33,307 bases of DNA. It comes from a virus. Position 1 is the first letter of the stretch. Each line of letters opens with the position of its first letter. The stretch lies in IMG/VR virus record IMGVR_UViG_3300025141_000408, positions 1-33,307 of that record. One strand, 5' to 3'. The notes under the pieces are model-generated. The model made no database searches, had not been told where the DNA came from, and worked only from the letters and a program-made list of their open reading frames with translations. This document shows, one piece after another, positions 14,039-19,910 of this stretch. The translations under genes were made by a program, and so were the position numbers.

Positions 14039-14632
14039 TCAATCCCACAAATTCAAAAGAATTGTGAGGTCGTGCCCGTCCACTAGGCCATTTTGGTCAA
14101 GGTCTGCGCTGCCTGAAGTGCCCCACTCACTCAACAGTATGGCAAGATCCCCGCCGTCAACGGTGCCGTTGCCATCAATATCAGCACTCGCTTGCATTAT
14201 GACTACAAAATCCCATACCCAAGACATGTAATCAGGTCCGATAATTTCAGCTTCGCAATAAAAACGAACATCTTCGTTTGTTACGCAAATTTCGTATGGG
14301 TGACTGGGGCGGTCGATGTAGGCGCGATAATCTATGACTGCGACAGGTGGGCTGTGTAATAAATACTGCAAGCTCCACGCCATATTTTCAATGCGATCCG
14401 CGTTGCTGGTGCCAAGAGTGACGGTTCCAGCGGTCGAAAGATGGTCAGCTTGCGCTGCATGGTTGTCTTTGTAGCTGGCGAAAATCCGGCCAGTGACTGT
14501 CTCTTGGGTGAAAGACCACGCTCCCTTGTGGCTGGTTACGACACTTTCATCATTGTCAACGATTGGGCAGAGCGCAGCGGTTAAAAGAAGGCTTGCGACG
14601 ATTGCCAGTTGTGATCGCACTACTTTGCGCAT
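14039..14632 (-). CDS. Predicted secreted protein with C-terminal type I dockerin domain
   Basis: From ATG 14632 the 197-residue protein begins with a basic N-terminus and hydrophobic core (MRKVVRSQLAIVASLLLTAA), a Sec-type signal peptide. The middle part (about 30-145) is unrecognised. The last 50 residues hold two calcium-binding dockerin repeats, D-I-D-G-N-G-T-V-D-G-G-D (151-162) then LAILLSEWG, and D-L-D-Q-N-G-L-V-D-G-H-D (177-188) then LTILLNLW. Type I dockerins bind cohesins or anchor secreted proteins to surfaces. Repeats with this LLxxWG ending are especially common in Planctomycetota. The gene stands apart, just after a terminator, like a moron. A longer start exists at 14686 but would precede the signal peptide. 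Confidence 0.8.
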   Translation of the reverse strand: MRKVVRSQLAIVASLLLTAALCPIVDNDESVVTSHKGAWSFTQETVTGRIFASYKDNHAAQADHLSTAGTVTLGTSNADRIENMAWSLQYLLHSPPVAVIDYRAYIDRPSHPYEICVTNEDVRFYCEAEIIGPDYMSWVWDFVVIMQASADIDGNGTVDGGDLAILLSEWGTSGSADLDQNGLVDGHDLTILLNLWD

Positions 14633-14660
14633 ACACCAATCATCGTCCGTTGTTTGACTG

Positions 14661-14702
14661 TAAATAAAAACCCCCAACCTGCCCAAATGAGCAGGAAGGG
14701 GG
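14661..14702 (-). terminator. Intrinsic terminator downstream of 14725-15171
   Basis: On the minus strand a hairpin CCCCC-CCTGC / GCAGG-GGGGG, with a small internal A/A or T/T loop and an 8-base loop, is followed by TTTTTATTTA (14670-14661). It lies 22 bases after the stop of the gene at 14725. It would end transcription from the upstream accessory genes and isolate the dockerin gene. Confidence 0.8.
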
Positions 14703-14724
14703 CTTTGAAAGGACTACCGAATCT

Positions 14725-15171
14725 CTATAGCCGTGATACTTTCCCCCGCGCAGCGACAACCTCTAAATCGCGCCTGTAGCGCAAAGACGACTTGTTTGGC
14801 GCTTCATGCCCATCGATTCCAGCAAGGAGTTCTGATGCAATCGCTGGCTTTGTAGGCACAGCGTATGGGCCTACCGTTTCATCCATTGATTTAACCATCC
14901 AATGCGGGGCATCGGCGCGAATCAAATGGACTTCGAGCGTCTTAAAATGCAAATGCTTTGAAACTGTAAACTCGCGCACCAAATACAATTCAAATTGCAC
15001 TTCTGTCGCAGTGTGCAACCGCTTCACGCCTGATCGGGCCCAGTCGGGCCCCTCAATCGCATGGTATACCACTTCGCCAATTGCACCAGCATCAGTCGTG
15101 ACTGGCTTGAGAATGTGATCCACTACATCCCTTACGGGATCTTGTCTCGAAATAAATCCGTACCAACCCAT
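14725..15171 (-). CDS. Hypothetical protein, DUF6927-like ends
   Basis: The 148-residue protein begins MGWYGF and has a late segment KSMDETVGPYAVPTKPAIA (about residues 94-112). These features recall the 'MGW... K.MDE..GPY' pattern that I associate with a DUF6927-type family of unknown function; this is from memory and weak. No membrane or signal sequence is present. The start ATG 15171 is preceded by TTGAAAGGAACTGAAT, the leader shared by several genes of this block. Its stop lies just before the intrinsic terminator. Confidence 0.65.
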   Translation of the reverse strand: MGWYGFISRQDPVRDVVDHILKPVTTDAGAIGEVVYHAIEGPDWARSGVKRLHTATEVQFELYLVREFTVSKHLHFKTLEVHLIRADAPHWMVKSMDETVGPYAVPTKPAIASELLAGIDGHEAPNKSSLRYRRDLEVVAARGKVSRL

Positions 15172-15173
15172 AT

Positions 15174-15680
15174 TCAGTTCCTTTCAATACTTGTTTCATG
15201 CGAAGTCAAGAATCGCCTGGAGCGATCAATCGCTGCACCAGACACCCTGTGCCGTTCGTCCTCGAAATCGTCGGCGCGAAGAGTGACTATCGGTGCATCG
15301 ACAATGCGGTACAGCGTCCGCGTCATGTCGTCGAGATCGTTGCGCTCCATAGCCTCCCGCACAACTGCAAGCCAGGGAATCTCAACCGCGAGGCCGGGAG
15401 TAGCGAGCACAAAATCGTCAGCGCTTGAAATGCGCTCGTCCGATACCGAAATGACTGTCTCCCCGCCATGCGGCGCGGTAAGCGTTACTTCACCGCAGCA
15501 CACAGCAAGCAGGTGCTGGACAACATCATCACGCAAGATGTTTGTAAAGATGCACTCCTCGCAAATCTTAGCGCTAGTAAACCACCCAAAGTCATCTGTC
15601 ATTCGACCGCACTTGTTGCAAGGGCCGGACTCCATCCCTGGGTCGTCCCAGTCAACCAAATCGTCATTGCCTTGGTACAT
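15174..15680 (-). CDS. Hypothetical protein with N-terminal zinc ribbon
   Basis: The 168-residue protein has an N-terminal four-Cys motif (Cys 21, 24, 40 and 43, in CNKCG and CEEC) that likely binds zinc. The rest (about 50-168) is a mixed alpha/beta region with no recognised domain. The start ATG 15680 has the shared TTGAAAGGA leader. Its stop is 3 bases before the next start. Zinc ribbons in small phage proteins often mediate protein or nucleic-acid binding; the target is unknown. Confidence 0.65.
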   Translation of the reverse strand: MYQGNDDLVDWDDPGMESGPCNKCGRMTDDFGWFTSAKICEECIFTNILRDDVVQHLLAVCCGEVTLTAPHGGETVISVSDERISSADDFVLATPGLAVEIPWLAVVREAMERNDLDDMTRTLYRIVDAPIVTLRADDFEDERHRVSGAAIDRSRRFLTSHETSIERN

Positions 15681-15698
15681 GCTTTAATTCCTTTCAAA

Positions 15699-16088
15699 TC
15701 AGTTCAAGAATGACAACCAGTCAACCTTTGACCAGCTAACAACGTCCATATGTTCCAACGTCACAAAAGCTTCTAGGGGCTCTGTTGAGTTTTTGGGCGC
15801 GTTTGTACGCTCAAAGTAGACGGTAATCTCACCACCGAAAGCAGCCGCATATGCCAGTGCGTCAGGCAATTCCTCGGCAATATCTGGCAGGTAACGCTTG
15901 CCAGTCTGGCGCTCCTCATTAGGGAACTGTTTTCCAATACTGAGTCCAATCGTCACAATGCCATCAAACGATACCTGAGTGTATCCGTTCTCAATCGCCA
16001 CTTTCACCAGTTGCTTGAGGGTCCGATTGAACTCCAACCCTCGACTGATACCAGCCATTATGCGCTCATTTTCGTAGCTTTCGTACAT
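15699..16088 (-). CDS. Hypothetical protein (129 residues)
   Basis: The start ATG 16088 follows TTGAAAGGAAACAAT; an in-frame TTG at 16103 is the start of that leader and is rejected. The 129-residue product begins MYESYENERIMAGISRGLEF, is soluble-looking with an early helix and a later beta-rich part (SFDGIVTIGLSIGK, EITVYFERTN). It has no known motif. It is the first gene after the promoter at 16111-16119. Confidence 0.65.
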   Translation of the reverse strand: MYESYENERIMAGISRGLEFNRTLKQLVKVAIENGYTQVSFDGIVTIGLSIGKQFPNEERQTGKRYLPDIAEELPDALAYAAAFGGEITVYFERTNAPKNSTEPLEAFVTLEHMDVVSWSKVDWLSFLN

Positions 16089-16110
16089 ATTGTTTCCTTT
16101 CAATACGTGT

Positions 16111-16119
16111 ATCGTACCA
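16111..16119 (-). promoter_or_regulatory. Extended -10 promoter TGGTACGAT
   Basis: On the minus strand TGGTACGAT has a TTGATT about 16 bases upstream of TACGAT, a plausible -35. It precedes the leader TTGAAAGGA and the start at 16088 by about 20 bases. The element matches the promoters at 14007 and 18025. Confidence 0.6.
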
Positions 16120-16130
16120 CAAGAACAGAA

Positions 16131-16349
16131 TCAATCAACCAAGGGCGGGTGCCCATGCTCATTTTCGTAGAGGGCAAGGGCGATATCTTCAGGGCGTGGC
16201 GCTACTTTGTGCGCGTCCATCCAGGCATCGACCGCCTCTTGGAGCTCTGCTTCTGTGGCTTTGGTCATCCAATGCGCCTCTACCCAGGCCAGGGCGCTAC
16301 TTTCTTGCTCGGCGCGATGATCGCGCAGGCTGCCAGTGATTCTCAACAT
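16131..16349 (-). CDS. Hypothetical helical protein (72 residues)
   Basis: The start ATG 16349 has a good AAGGAG site six bases upstream; the frame runs to 16391 but inside the previous gene. The 72-residue product (MLRITGSLRDHRAEQESSAL and on) is acidic, Ala/Glu-rich and mostly helical (EAELQEAVDAWMDAHK), and ends PPLVD. No family was recognised. The start overlaps the end of the zinc-binding gene upstream. Confidence 0.6.
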   Translation of the reverse strand: MLRITGSLRDHRAEQESSALAWVEAHWMTKATEAELQEAVDAWMDAHKVAPRPEDIALALYENEHGHPPLVD

Positions 16350-16564
16350 GCGGGCTCCTTGTAGTTCTGAAGCGACGAACATTTGAGGCACCTAAGCAGC
16401 CAATAATGTTTCCATTCGCCCTTCGGATACTCGATGGTCTTTGCTTCTTCGCACTCCTGGCGCATCACTCCACCGCAACGGCACCTAGGCCATCGTAGTT
16501 TCCTGAACTCGTGTAGGGTCTCGGCTGTTTCTTCCTCTGCCGTACTTCGCTGGTCGTCGTTCAT
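16343..16564 (-). CDS. Small zinc-ribbon protein (73 residues)
   Basis: The start ATG 16564 is preceded by AAAGGAG about nine bases upstream; the longer frame has no support. The product of about 73 residues has an acidic N-terminus (MNDDQRSTAEEETAETLHEF) and a cysteine pair motif near the middle (WPRCRCGGVMRQEC) and another toward the end (LRCLKCSS), which together fit a zinc ribbon. It resembles transcription-factor-like zinc ribbons in general form only. Confidence 0.6.
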   Translation of the reverse strand: MNDDQRSTAEEETAETLHEFRKLRWPRCRCGGVMRQECEEAKTIEYPKGEWKHYWLLRCLKCSSLQNYKEPAC

Positions 16565-16581
16565 GCATCCGCGCTCCTTTC

Positions 16582-17289
16582 TTAGTGGCTGGGGTACACA
16601 GTGTCCGCGTGAGGGTCTGCGCAAATGGTGCAGGCTCCGCACTTGGCGCGGCCTGATTTGGTCTTGAGTTTCTGCGCAGCTACGGCGGGACAGACGTAGC
16701 AAGGGCGCCCACTGGCGCGGCTGCGCTTCTTCGCTAGTGCCTTCGCGGCATTGACCCCACCACCAACCGCTACGAATGAAACAGCACCGGATGCCTCAAG
16801 AAAACGCCGTTCAGATGTTCCCGACTCGCGTACCGTTACACCGAGCCCGCGCAATGCGCGTCGGTAGCGCGTAGCCTTCTGCCGCGTTTCTAAGGGAAGA
16901 TGAATAGGTACGGAGCGATCAGCAAGCCAGGAGCAGAGAGCGCGTAGCGCCTGGACATCGTCCGCGGTTGGATGCGGAGGTAATGAGCCTGAAACGTTGA
17001 ATCTAAACCAGACTGGGACGAATCCAGCACGGGCTCCGTCTTCTAGCTCCGCCAATGCAGCGCGAGCAGTGGCCGCTACCCCTTGCGCCGAATGTCGGCC
17101 AAGCTTGGCGGCGTACTCCTTGCGGAATGATTCCAGGCGCTCCGCATAGCAGCGGGTGCCATAGTGCGGGCACCTCTTGGAACAGTGAGAGCCAGAAGCG
17201 TCAGCCGATCCAGCGAACGATAGACCCAGAGAGCCCGGGATTCCTTTACCAAATGAAGAGCAAACGGAAGGTAATACCTTTAGCTGCAT
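16582..17289 (-). CDS. GP88-like cysteine-rich protein (235 residues)
   Basis: From ATG 17289 (GGGGGAAG just upstream) the 235-residue protein resembles the phage 'Gene product 88' family. It has an early FGKGIPGSLGLSF segment, then cysteines around residues 36-47 (CSKRC-PHYGTRCYAERLESF). A middle has VPVWFRFNVSGSLPP and IHLPLETRQKATRYRRAL, and the C-terminal set is CYVCP and CGACTICADPHADTVYPSH. The family's function is unknown; the Cys-rich ends may bind metal or Fe-S. Base composition is GC-rich relative to the head genes. It overlaps the next upstream gene by 10 bases. Confidence 0.7.
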   Translation of the reverse strand: MQLKVLPSVCSSFGKGIPGSLGLSFAGSADASGSHCSKRCPHYGTRCYAERLESFRKEYAAKLGRHSAQGVAATARAALAELEDGARAGFVPVWFRFNVSGSLPPHPTADDVQALRALCSWLADRSVPIHLPLETRQKATRYRRALRGLGVTVRESGTSERRFLEASGAVSFVAVGGGVNAAKALAKKRSRASGRPCYVCPAVAAQKLKTKSGRAKCGACTICADPHADTVYPSH

Positions 17290-17567
17290 TGCTTCCCCCC
17301 GTTCCAGTTTTGGCGGACCCACTCTTCTACGTCTTCGCAGTCGAGCCCGGACGGTAGCTCAAATAGTCGCGCAGCCTCTACAGGCATCCAGCTACCGTCT
17401 TGGAAGGCGCACACAATGAGCCCGGAGCAGCCTTGCTCCTCTTGGCCATCCGTGGCAATAGGCTCGGGGAGAGTGTACTCGGAGCCATCGCGCGTGATTG
17501 CTCGCGCCAGATCTTGGAACAGATCTAGAAATACATTGCGCAAGAATGGACTAGATAGATAGTGCAT
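17280..17567 (-). CDS. Hypothetical protein (95 residues)
   Basis: The 95-residue protein starts MHYLSSPFLRNVFLDLFQDL with an amphipathic helix. It continues with GCSGLIVCAFQDGSWMPVEA and ends with an acidic helix (CEDVEEWVRQNWNGGKQCS). The start ATG 17567 has the TTGAAAGGAT leader. It overlaps the GP88-like gene by 10 bases. No family was recognised. Confidence 0.65.
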   Translation of the reverse strand: MHYLSSPFLRNVFLDLFQDLARAITRDGSEYTLPEPIATDGQEEQGCSGLIVCAFQDGSWMPVEAARLFELPSGLDCEDVEEWVRQNWNGGKQCS

Positions 17568-17579
17568 TGGTTCATCCTT

Positions 17580-17810
17580 TCAAAGCAGGTTGAGCAGGTC
17601 AGCGGGTACGCCTTGACTTTTTAACGACTCCGCAAGCTCTTCTCTCTCAGCCTCAGCAGCAGCACGGCCAGCCTGGGCAGTATGGAGAGCAGTACAGGCA
17701 AAGCCACGAGCCATAAGCTCCAACTCGCGATCAACGCGAGCGTGTGCGCTCTCCATTTGCCTAGTAGCAGCCACGAACGCGGCTAGATCGTCCCAAATAG
17801 CGTCATTCAT
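17580..17810 (-). CDS. Hypothetical Ala/Glu-rich protein (76 residues)
   Basis: The start ATG 17810 follows TTGAAAGGATGCCCA; an in-frame TTG at 17825 is the leader itself and is rejected. The 76-residue product (MNDAIWDDLAAFVAATRQME and on) is mostly helical, with an Ala/Glu-rich C-terminal part (AAAEAEREELAESLK) ending GVPADLLNLL. Single Cys only. Function unknown. Confidence 0.65.
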   Translation of the reverse strand: MNDAIWDDLAAFVAATRQMESAHARVDRELELMARGFACTALHTAQAGRAAAEAEREELAESLKSQGVPADLLNLL

Positions 17811-17821
17811 TGGGCATCCTT

Positions 17822-17992
17822 TCAATCTTTAGGCCAGACGCCTAGGTTTAAAAAATACTCGTACTCAGTGAGACCGTTAAGAAGATCACACTGCGCATGG
17901 TCAAGGTCTGTAGGCTCACCAAGGCGTAAACCGGACCAGTGATCGATCAGGGCGTCGACAAGCACGCGGATACAGGTTTGAGGGTTGTTCAT
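17822..17992 (-). CDS. Hypothetical protein (56 residues)
   Basis: The frame extends upstream to 18244, but the upstream part crosses the control region and looks non-coding. ATG 17992 follows the TTTGAAAGGATGACCCAA leader. The 56-residue product begins MNNPQTCIRVLVDALIDHWS and ends NLGVWPKD. It is small, helical at the start, and has no recognised family. It is the first gene after the promoter/operator at 18017-18033. Confidence 0.6.
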   Translation of the reverse strand: MNNPQTCIRVLVDALIDHWSGLRLGEPTDLDHAQCDLLNGLTEYEYFLNLGVWPKD

Positions 17993-18016
17993 TTGGGTCA
18001 TCCTTTCAAAGATGGT

Positions 18017-18033
18017 TGGTACGAATCGTACCA
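18017..18033 (-). promoter_or_regulatory. Promoter with overlapping operator TGGTACGAATCGTACCA
   Basis: The 17-base sequence is a perfect palindrome with one central base. On the minus strand its first nine bases, TGGTACGAT, form an extended -10 element. A possible -35, TTGCTC, lies about 18 bases upstream. The leader TTTGAAAGGA and the start at 17992 follow. A repressor binding the palindrome would block the promoter. Confidence 0.65.
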
Positions 18034-18071
18034 GATAACATACGGCCAGAGCAACTCCGGAGCGTGAGAAA

Positions 18072-18236
18072 ATGCGATTGTTTCTATATATGAAACAACC
18101 CAAGACAAAGAAGCCAAACATGCAAGATCGGCTCTTGTTTGACATCAGCCAGCTTAGGCTATCCCCCCCCTCTTGTACTTTGGTACAGCCCTTCCAGGCG
18201 ATGAAATCCCTGAAACCGAATAGAGCAACGCTGTAG
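18072..18236 (+). CDS. Possible 54-residue protein in the control region
   Basis: A plus-strand ATG at 18072 opens 54 codons (start MRLFLYMKQPKTKKPNMQDR). It contains the TTGTTTC/GAAACAA palindrome and a C-tract, has only a weak GGAG ten bases upstream, and lies wholly in the divergent regulatory gap. It could be a small regulatory or Cro-like gene, but the amino-acid sequence has no clear motif. It may equally be chance. Low confidence. Confidence 0.2.
   Translation: MRLFLYMKQPKTKKPNMQDRLLFDISQLRLSPPSCTLVQPFQAMKSLKPNRATL
18078..18098. promoter_or_regulatory. Palindrome TTGTTTC-N7-GAAACAA
   Basis: Perfect 7-base inverted arms enclose TATATAT in the divergent control region. This spacing and arm length fit a dimeric DNA-binding regulator. 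The regulator is not identified. Confidence 0.5.
18174..18187. promoter_or_regulatory. GTAC palindrome TGTACTTTGGTACA
   Basis: Five-base inverted arms TGTAC/GTACA flank TTTG. This is a weaker relative of the GGTAC-N4/5-GTACC sites, located between the two divergent promoters. Confidence 0.4.
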
Positions 18237-18297
18237 GGCCTCAAGCAGCCGCACGGCGCATAGAGAGAGAGCGAACGCGCAAGCGCCCCCGCGCGCG

Positions 18298-18330
18298 TTG
18301 CCAGACCCTCCCCCCGCCGTCTGGTATATT
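18298..18330 (+). promoter_or_regulatory. Probable rightward promoter with extended -10 TGGTATATT
   Basis: TGGTATATT at 18322-18330 fits an extended -10. A TTGCCA lies upstream at 18298-18303, but 21 bases away from the -10, which is long for a -35. A perfect inverted repeat CCAGAC/GTCTGG (18301-18306 and 18319-18324) touches the -10, as an operator would. A further TATATA-rich stretch follows at about 18366. It would drive the head operon. Confidence 0.5.
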
Positions 18331-18364
18331 ATATTAGCCCTTCCCTACGTATCTGGATTAAACT

Positions 18365-18949
18365 GTGGTATATAACCAAAAGACACCAGCATCTAAGGAG
18401 CAGGCTCGCAAGCAGATGGTGATTGCGGGTTGTTACGATTCTTTCCGCGAGTACCAGAAGGGTTATATCAAGGGTGGGATGTCGGAGGAGGCTGCGTATT
18501 GGCAGGCATTTTCGGATGCGATGTCGAAGAATCCGCCTTTAATGGATTCCAAGGGTGTTTCGTCATCTAAAAGCGGTACGATTGTACCGTTTTCGTCTCC
18601 GAGTGATGATGAGTTAGGTGAGATGGCGGAGCGTATGGTATCTCGGAAGGTGTTTAAGAAGCGTAGTGCAACGCCTATTGAGAATTTGCAGTGGGTAGCG
18701 AGTCATTTGTGTGTGAAGGATGTGAAGCCTCGTGACGCTCCGAGCAGTACGGCTTGGGGTATGTTGATGTGGGCGCGAACGAGTCCGACTACGGAGAACA
18801 TTTTCTGGAGTAATTTGTTTACGAAGTCGATGCCTACGAAGCAGCAGTTGGATCACGAGGTGTCGAAATCTGACGCGAGTGGTGTTATAAATTTGATAGA
18901 CGAGGTAACTCGTATTTCTAGGGAGTCGAAGCGTGTCGAAGAGGGATGA
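18365..18949 (+). CDS. Hypothetical protein in terminase-small-subunit position
   Basis: The 194-residue protein begins at GTG 18365 (ATG 18416 is the alternative; neither has a strong ribosome site). It is the first gene of the head operon, where a small terminase subunit is usually found. Its N-terminal part has helical segments (KEQARKQMVIAG, YQKGYIKGGMSEEAAYWQAF), a Ser-rich linker (about 60-80), and a second helical region (ERMVSRKVFKKRSATP and on). I could not recognise a HTH or a known TerS family, so the role is inferred from position. It contains the palindrome at 18574-18589. Confidence 0.6.
   Translation: MVYNQKTPASKEQARKQMVIAGCYDSFREYQKGYIKGGMSEEAAYWQAFSDAMSKNPPLMDSKGVSSSKSGTIVPFSSPSDDELGEMAERMVSRKVFKKRSATPIENLQWVASHLCVKDVKPRDAPSSTAWGMLMWARTSPTTENIFWSNLFTKSMPTKQQLDHEVSKSDASGVINLIDEVTRISRESKRVEEG
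18574..18589. promoter_or_regulatory. Palindrome CGGTACGATTGTACCG inside the first head gene
   Basis: Identical to 7221-7236, with 6-base arms CGGTAC/GTACCG and A-rich/T-rich flanks. Lying inside the gene in the small-terminase position, it could be a packaging (pac-like) site, an operator, or a binding site for a phage DNA-binding protein. Confidence 0.5.
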
Positions 18950-19223
18950 GGAGAATCCGAAGAAGTTTTCGAGTCGTTCTGTGTTATTGAGGGCGGAGGG
19001 GTTTGACAGTTGTGTTATAGGTCTTGGCCGGAAGGGCAATGAGTGGACGATTGTTTACGACGAGGACAAGGTTATTGGTTTGTTATGTGATCGGGATGAC
19101 ATGGCTTTGTCTGAGGCGCGAGACTTTTTTGAATCAAAAATAGCGAGTGCATATGTAGGTGAGGGTACCCCGACCTTTGTCCGCATTATGAATCTTGACA
19201 GGATCATAGATGCGACGAAGTAG
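18933..19223 (+). CDS. Small conserved-type phage protein (96 residues)
   Basis: The start is a GTG at 18933 with GGGAG seven bases upstream, overlapping the end of the first head gene by 17 bases. The 96-residue protein contains FDSCVIGLGRKGNEWTIVYD, then DMALSEARDFFESKI and SAYVGEGTPTFV. I recall a family of small phage proteins with an 'MS..EA.EYF..N..GAYVGE.TP.FV' pattern located near terminase genes. Its function is not known. It is soluble-looking. Confidence 0.7.
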   Translation: MSKRDEENPKKFSSRSVLLRAEGFDSCVIGLGRKGNEWTIVYDEDKVIGLLCDRDDMALSEARDFFESKIASAYVGEGTPTFVRIMNLDRIIDATK

Positions 19224-19234
19224 GGATTTTTCTT

Positions 19235-19591
19235 ATGGCGAAGAAGGCGCAGCATGTACCTTCCTGGGACCGTCGTCGGTACGAGGATCAGGGTCACAGT
19301 TGCCTTGATTCTTTATCTGACATTGACGAGAAGACGTTAATTCAAAGTGTTCGCGGTTTATCTTTTGTTTTGTACGACATTGCGGAATCTCCTGGCGTTG
19401 TTGGCGAGGAGGACGAGATGGATATACGTTACGTTGGTGAGCGTTTACAGTTGTATATGGCGGAGTTATTTGAGCGTTGTAGCCATCGCACATCGACTCC
19501 TACGAGCACGAACCGCCAGCAGGCTGTTGCGAAGAATAGTTACAAGGGGAAGAAGCGTAAGTCAAATGCCAAAGGTGGACGTAAAACGTGA
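19235..19591 (+). CDS. Hypothetical protein with basic tail (118 residues)
   Basis: The 118-residue protein begins MAKKAQHVPSWDRRRYEDQG. A middle helical segment (residues about 30-80) is followed by a strongly basic, Ser/Thr/Lys-rich tail (KNSYKGKKRKSNAKGGRKT). The tail suggests nucleic-acid binding. The end overlaps the DnaA-like gene by 26 bases. No family was recognised. It could be a small accessory of packaging. Confidence 0.65.
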   Translation: MAKKAQHVPSWDRRRYEDQGHSCLDSLSDIDEKTLIQSVRGLSFVLYDIAESPGVVGEEDEMDIRYVGERLQLYMAELFERCSHRTSTPTSTNRQQAVAKNSYKGKKRKSNAKGGRKT

Positions 19592-19910
19592 TTGGGGTTT
19601 CAGGTTATTTGGTGGCTGGGATGTCCCGGAGAGTGCGAAGCGCAATGTTTGGGATTTATTGTTTGAGTTATCGGAGCATCACGGATTGTCGGTGCGTGAC
19701 ATTTTGGGTTCTCCGAGCCGCGAGCCGAGGGAGGTTAGGGAGAAGTGGTATTTTTTAGCCCATGAGGCGTTATATCCTTGGATGAGTCAGGTGATGATTT
19801 CTCAATTTGTAGGTTGCAAGTCTCACAGCACGTTTTTTACTGCACGGAAGCGATTTGAAAAACGGTATGTCAAAGAACGACTTTTACAGCTTGGTTCCGA
19901 AGGATTTTGA
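19566..19910 (+). CDS. DnaA domain IV-like DNA-binding protein (114 residues)
   Basis: The start ATG 19566 is chosen because the longer upstream frame crosses the 118-residue gene. Residues about 40-100 resemble domain IV of DnaA, the DNA-binding part: a helix with LSVRDILGSPSREPREVREK, then WYFLAHEALYPWMSQVMISQ, FVGCKSHSTFFTARKR. The SHSTFFTA segment corresponds to the DHSTVxxA signature. No AAA+ domain is attached. A stand-alone domain IV beside TerL could bind a specific site for packaging or replication. It overlaps TerL by 44 bases. Confidence 0.65.
   Translation: MPKVDVKRDWGFRLFGGWDVPESAKRNVWDLLFELSEHHGLSVRDILGSPSREPREVREKWYFLAHEALYPWMSQVMISQFVGCKSHSTFFTARKRFEKRYVKERLLQLGSEGF

Noticed and set aside
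14030-14056. Sequence GTGGGTTCAATCCCAC resembling a tRNA T-arm
   Set aside because: No matching acceptor stem, D-arm or anticodon arm lies upstream, and the stretch overlaps the dockerin gene stop.
17993-18244. N-terminal extension of the 56-residue gene
   Set aside because: The extension runs across the promoter/operator and palindromes, and its sequence looks non-coding. The strong leader fixes the start at 17992.
19347-19565. Upstream part of the DnaA-like frame
   Set aside because: It overlaps the 118-residue gene in another frame and reads as an Arg/Leu-rich artefact. The natural start is ATG 19566.
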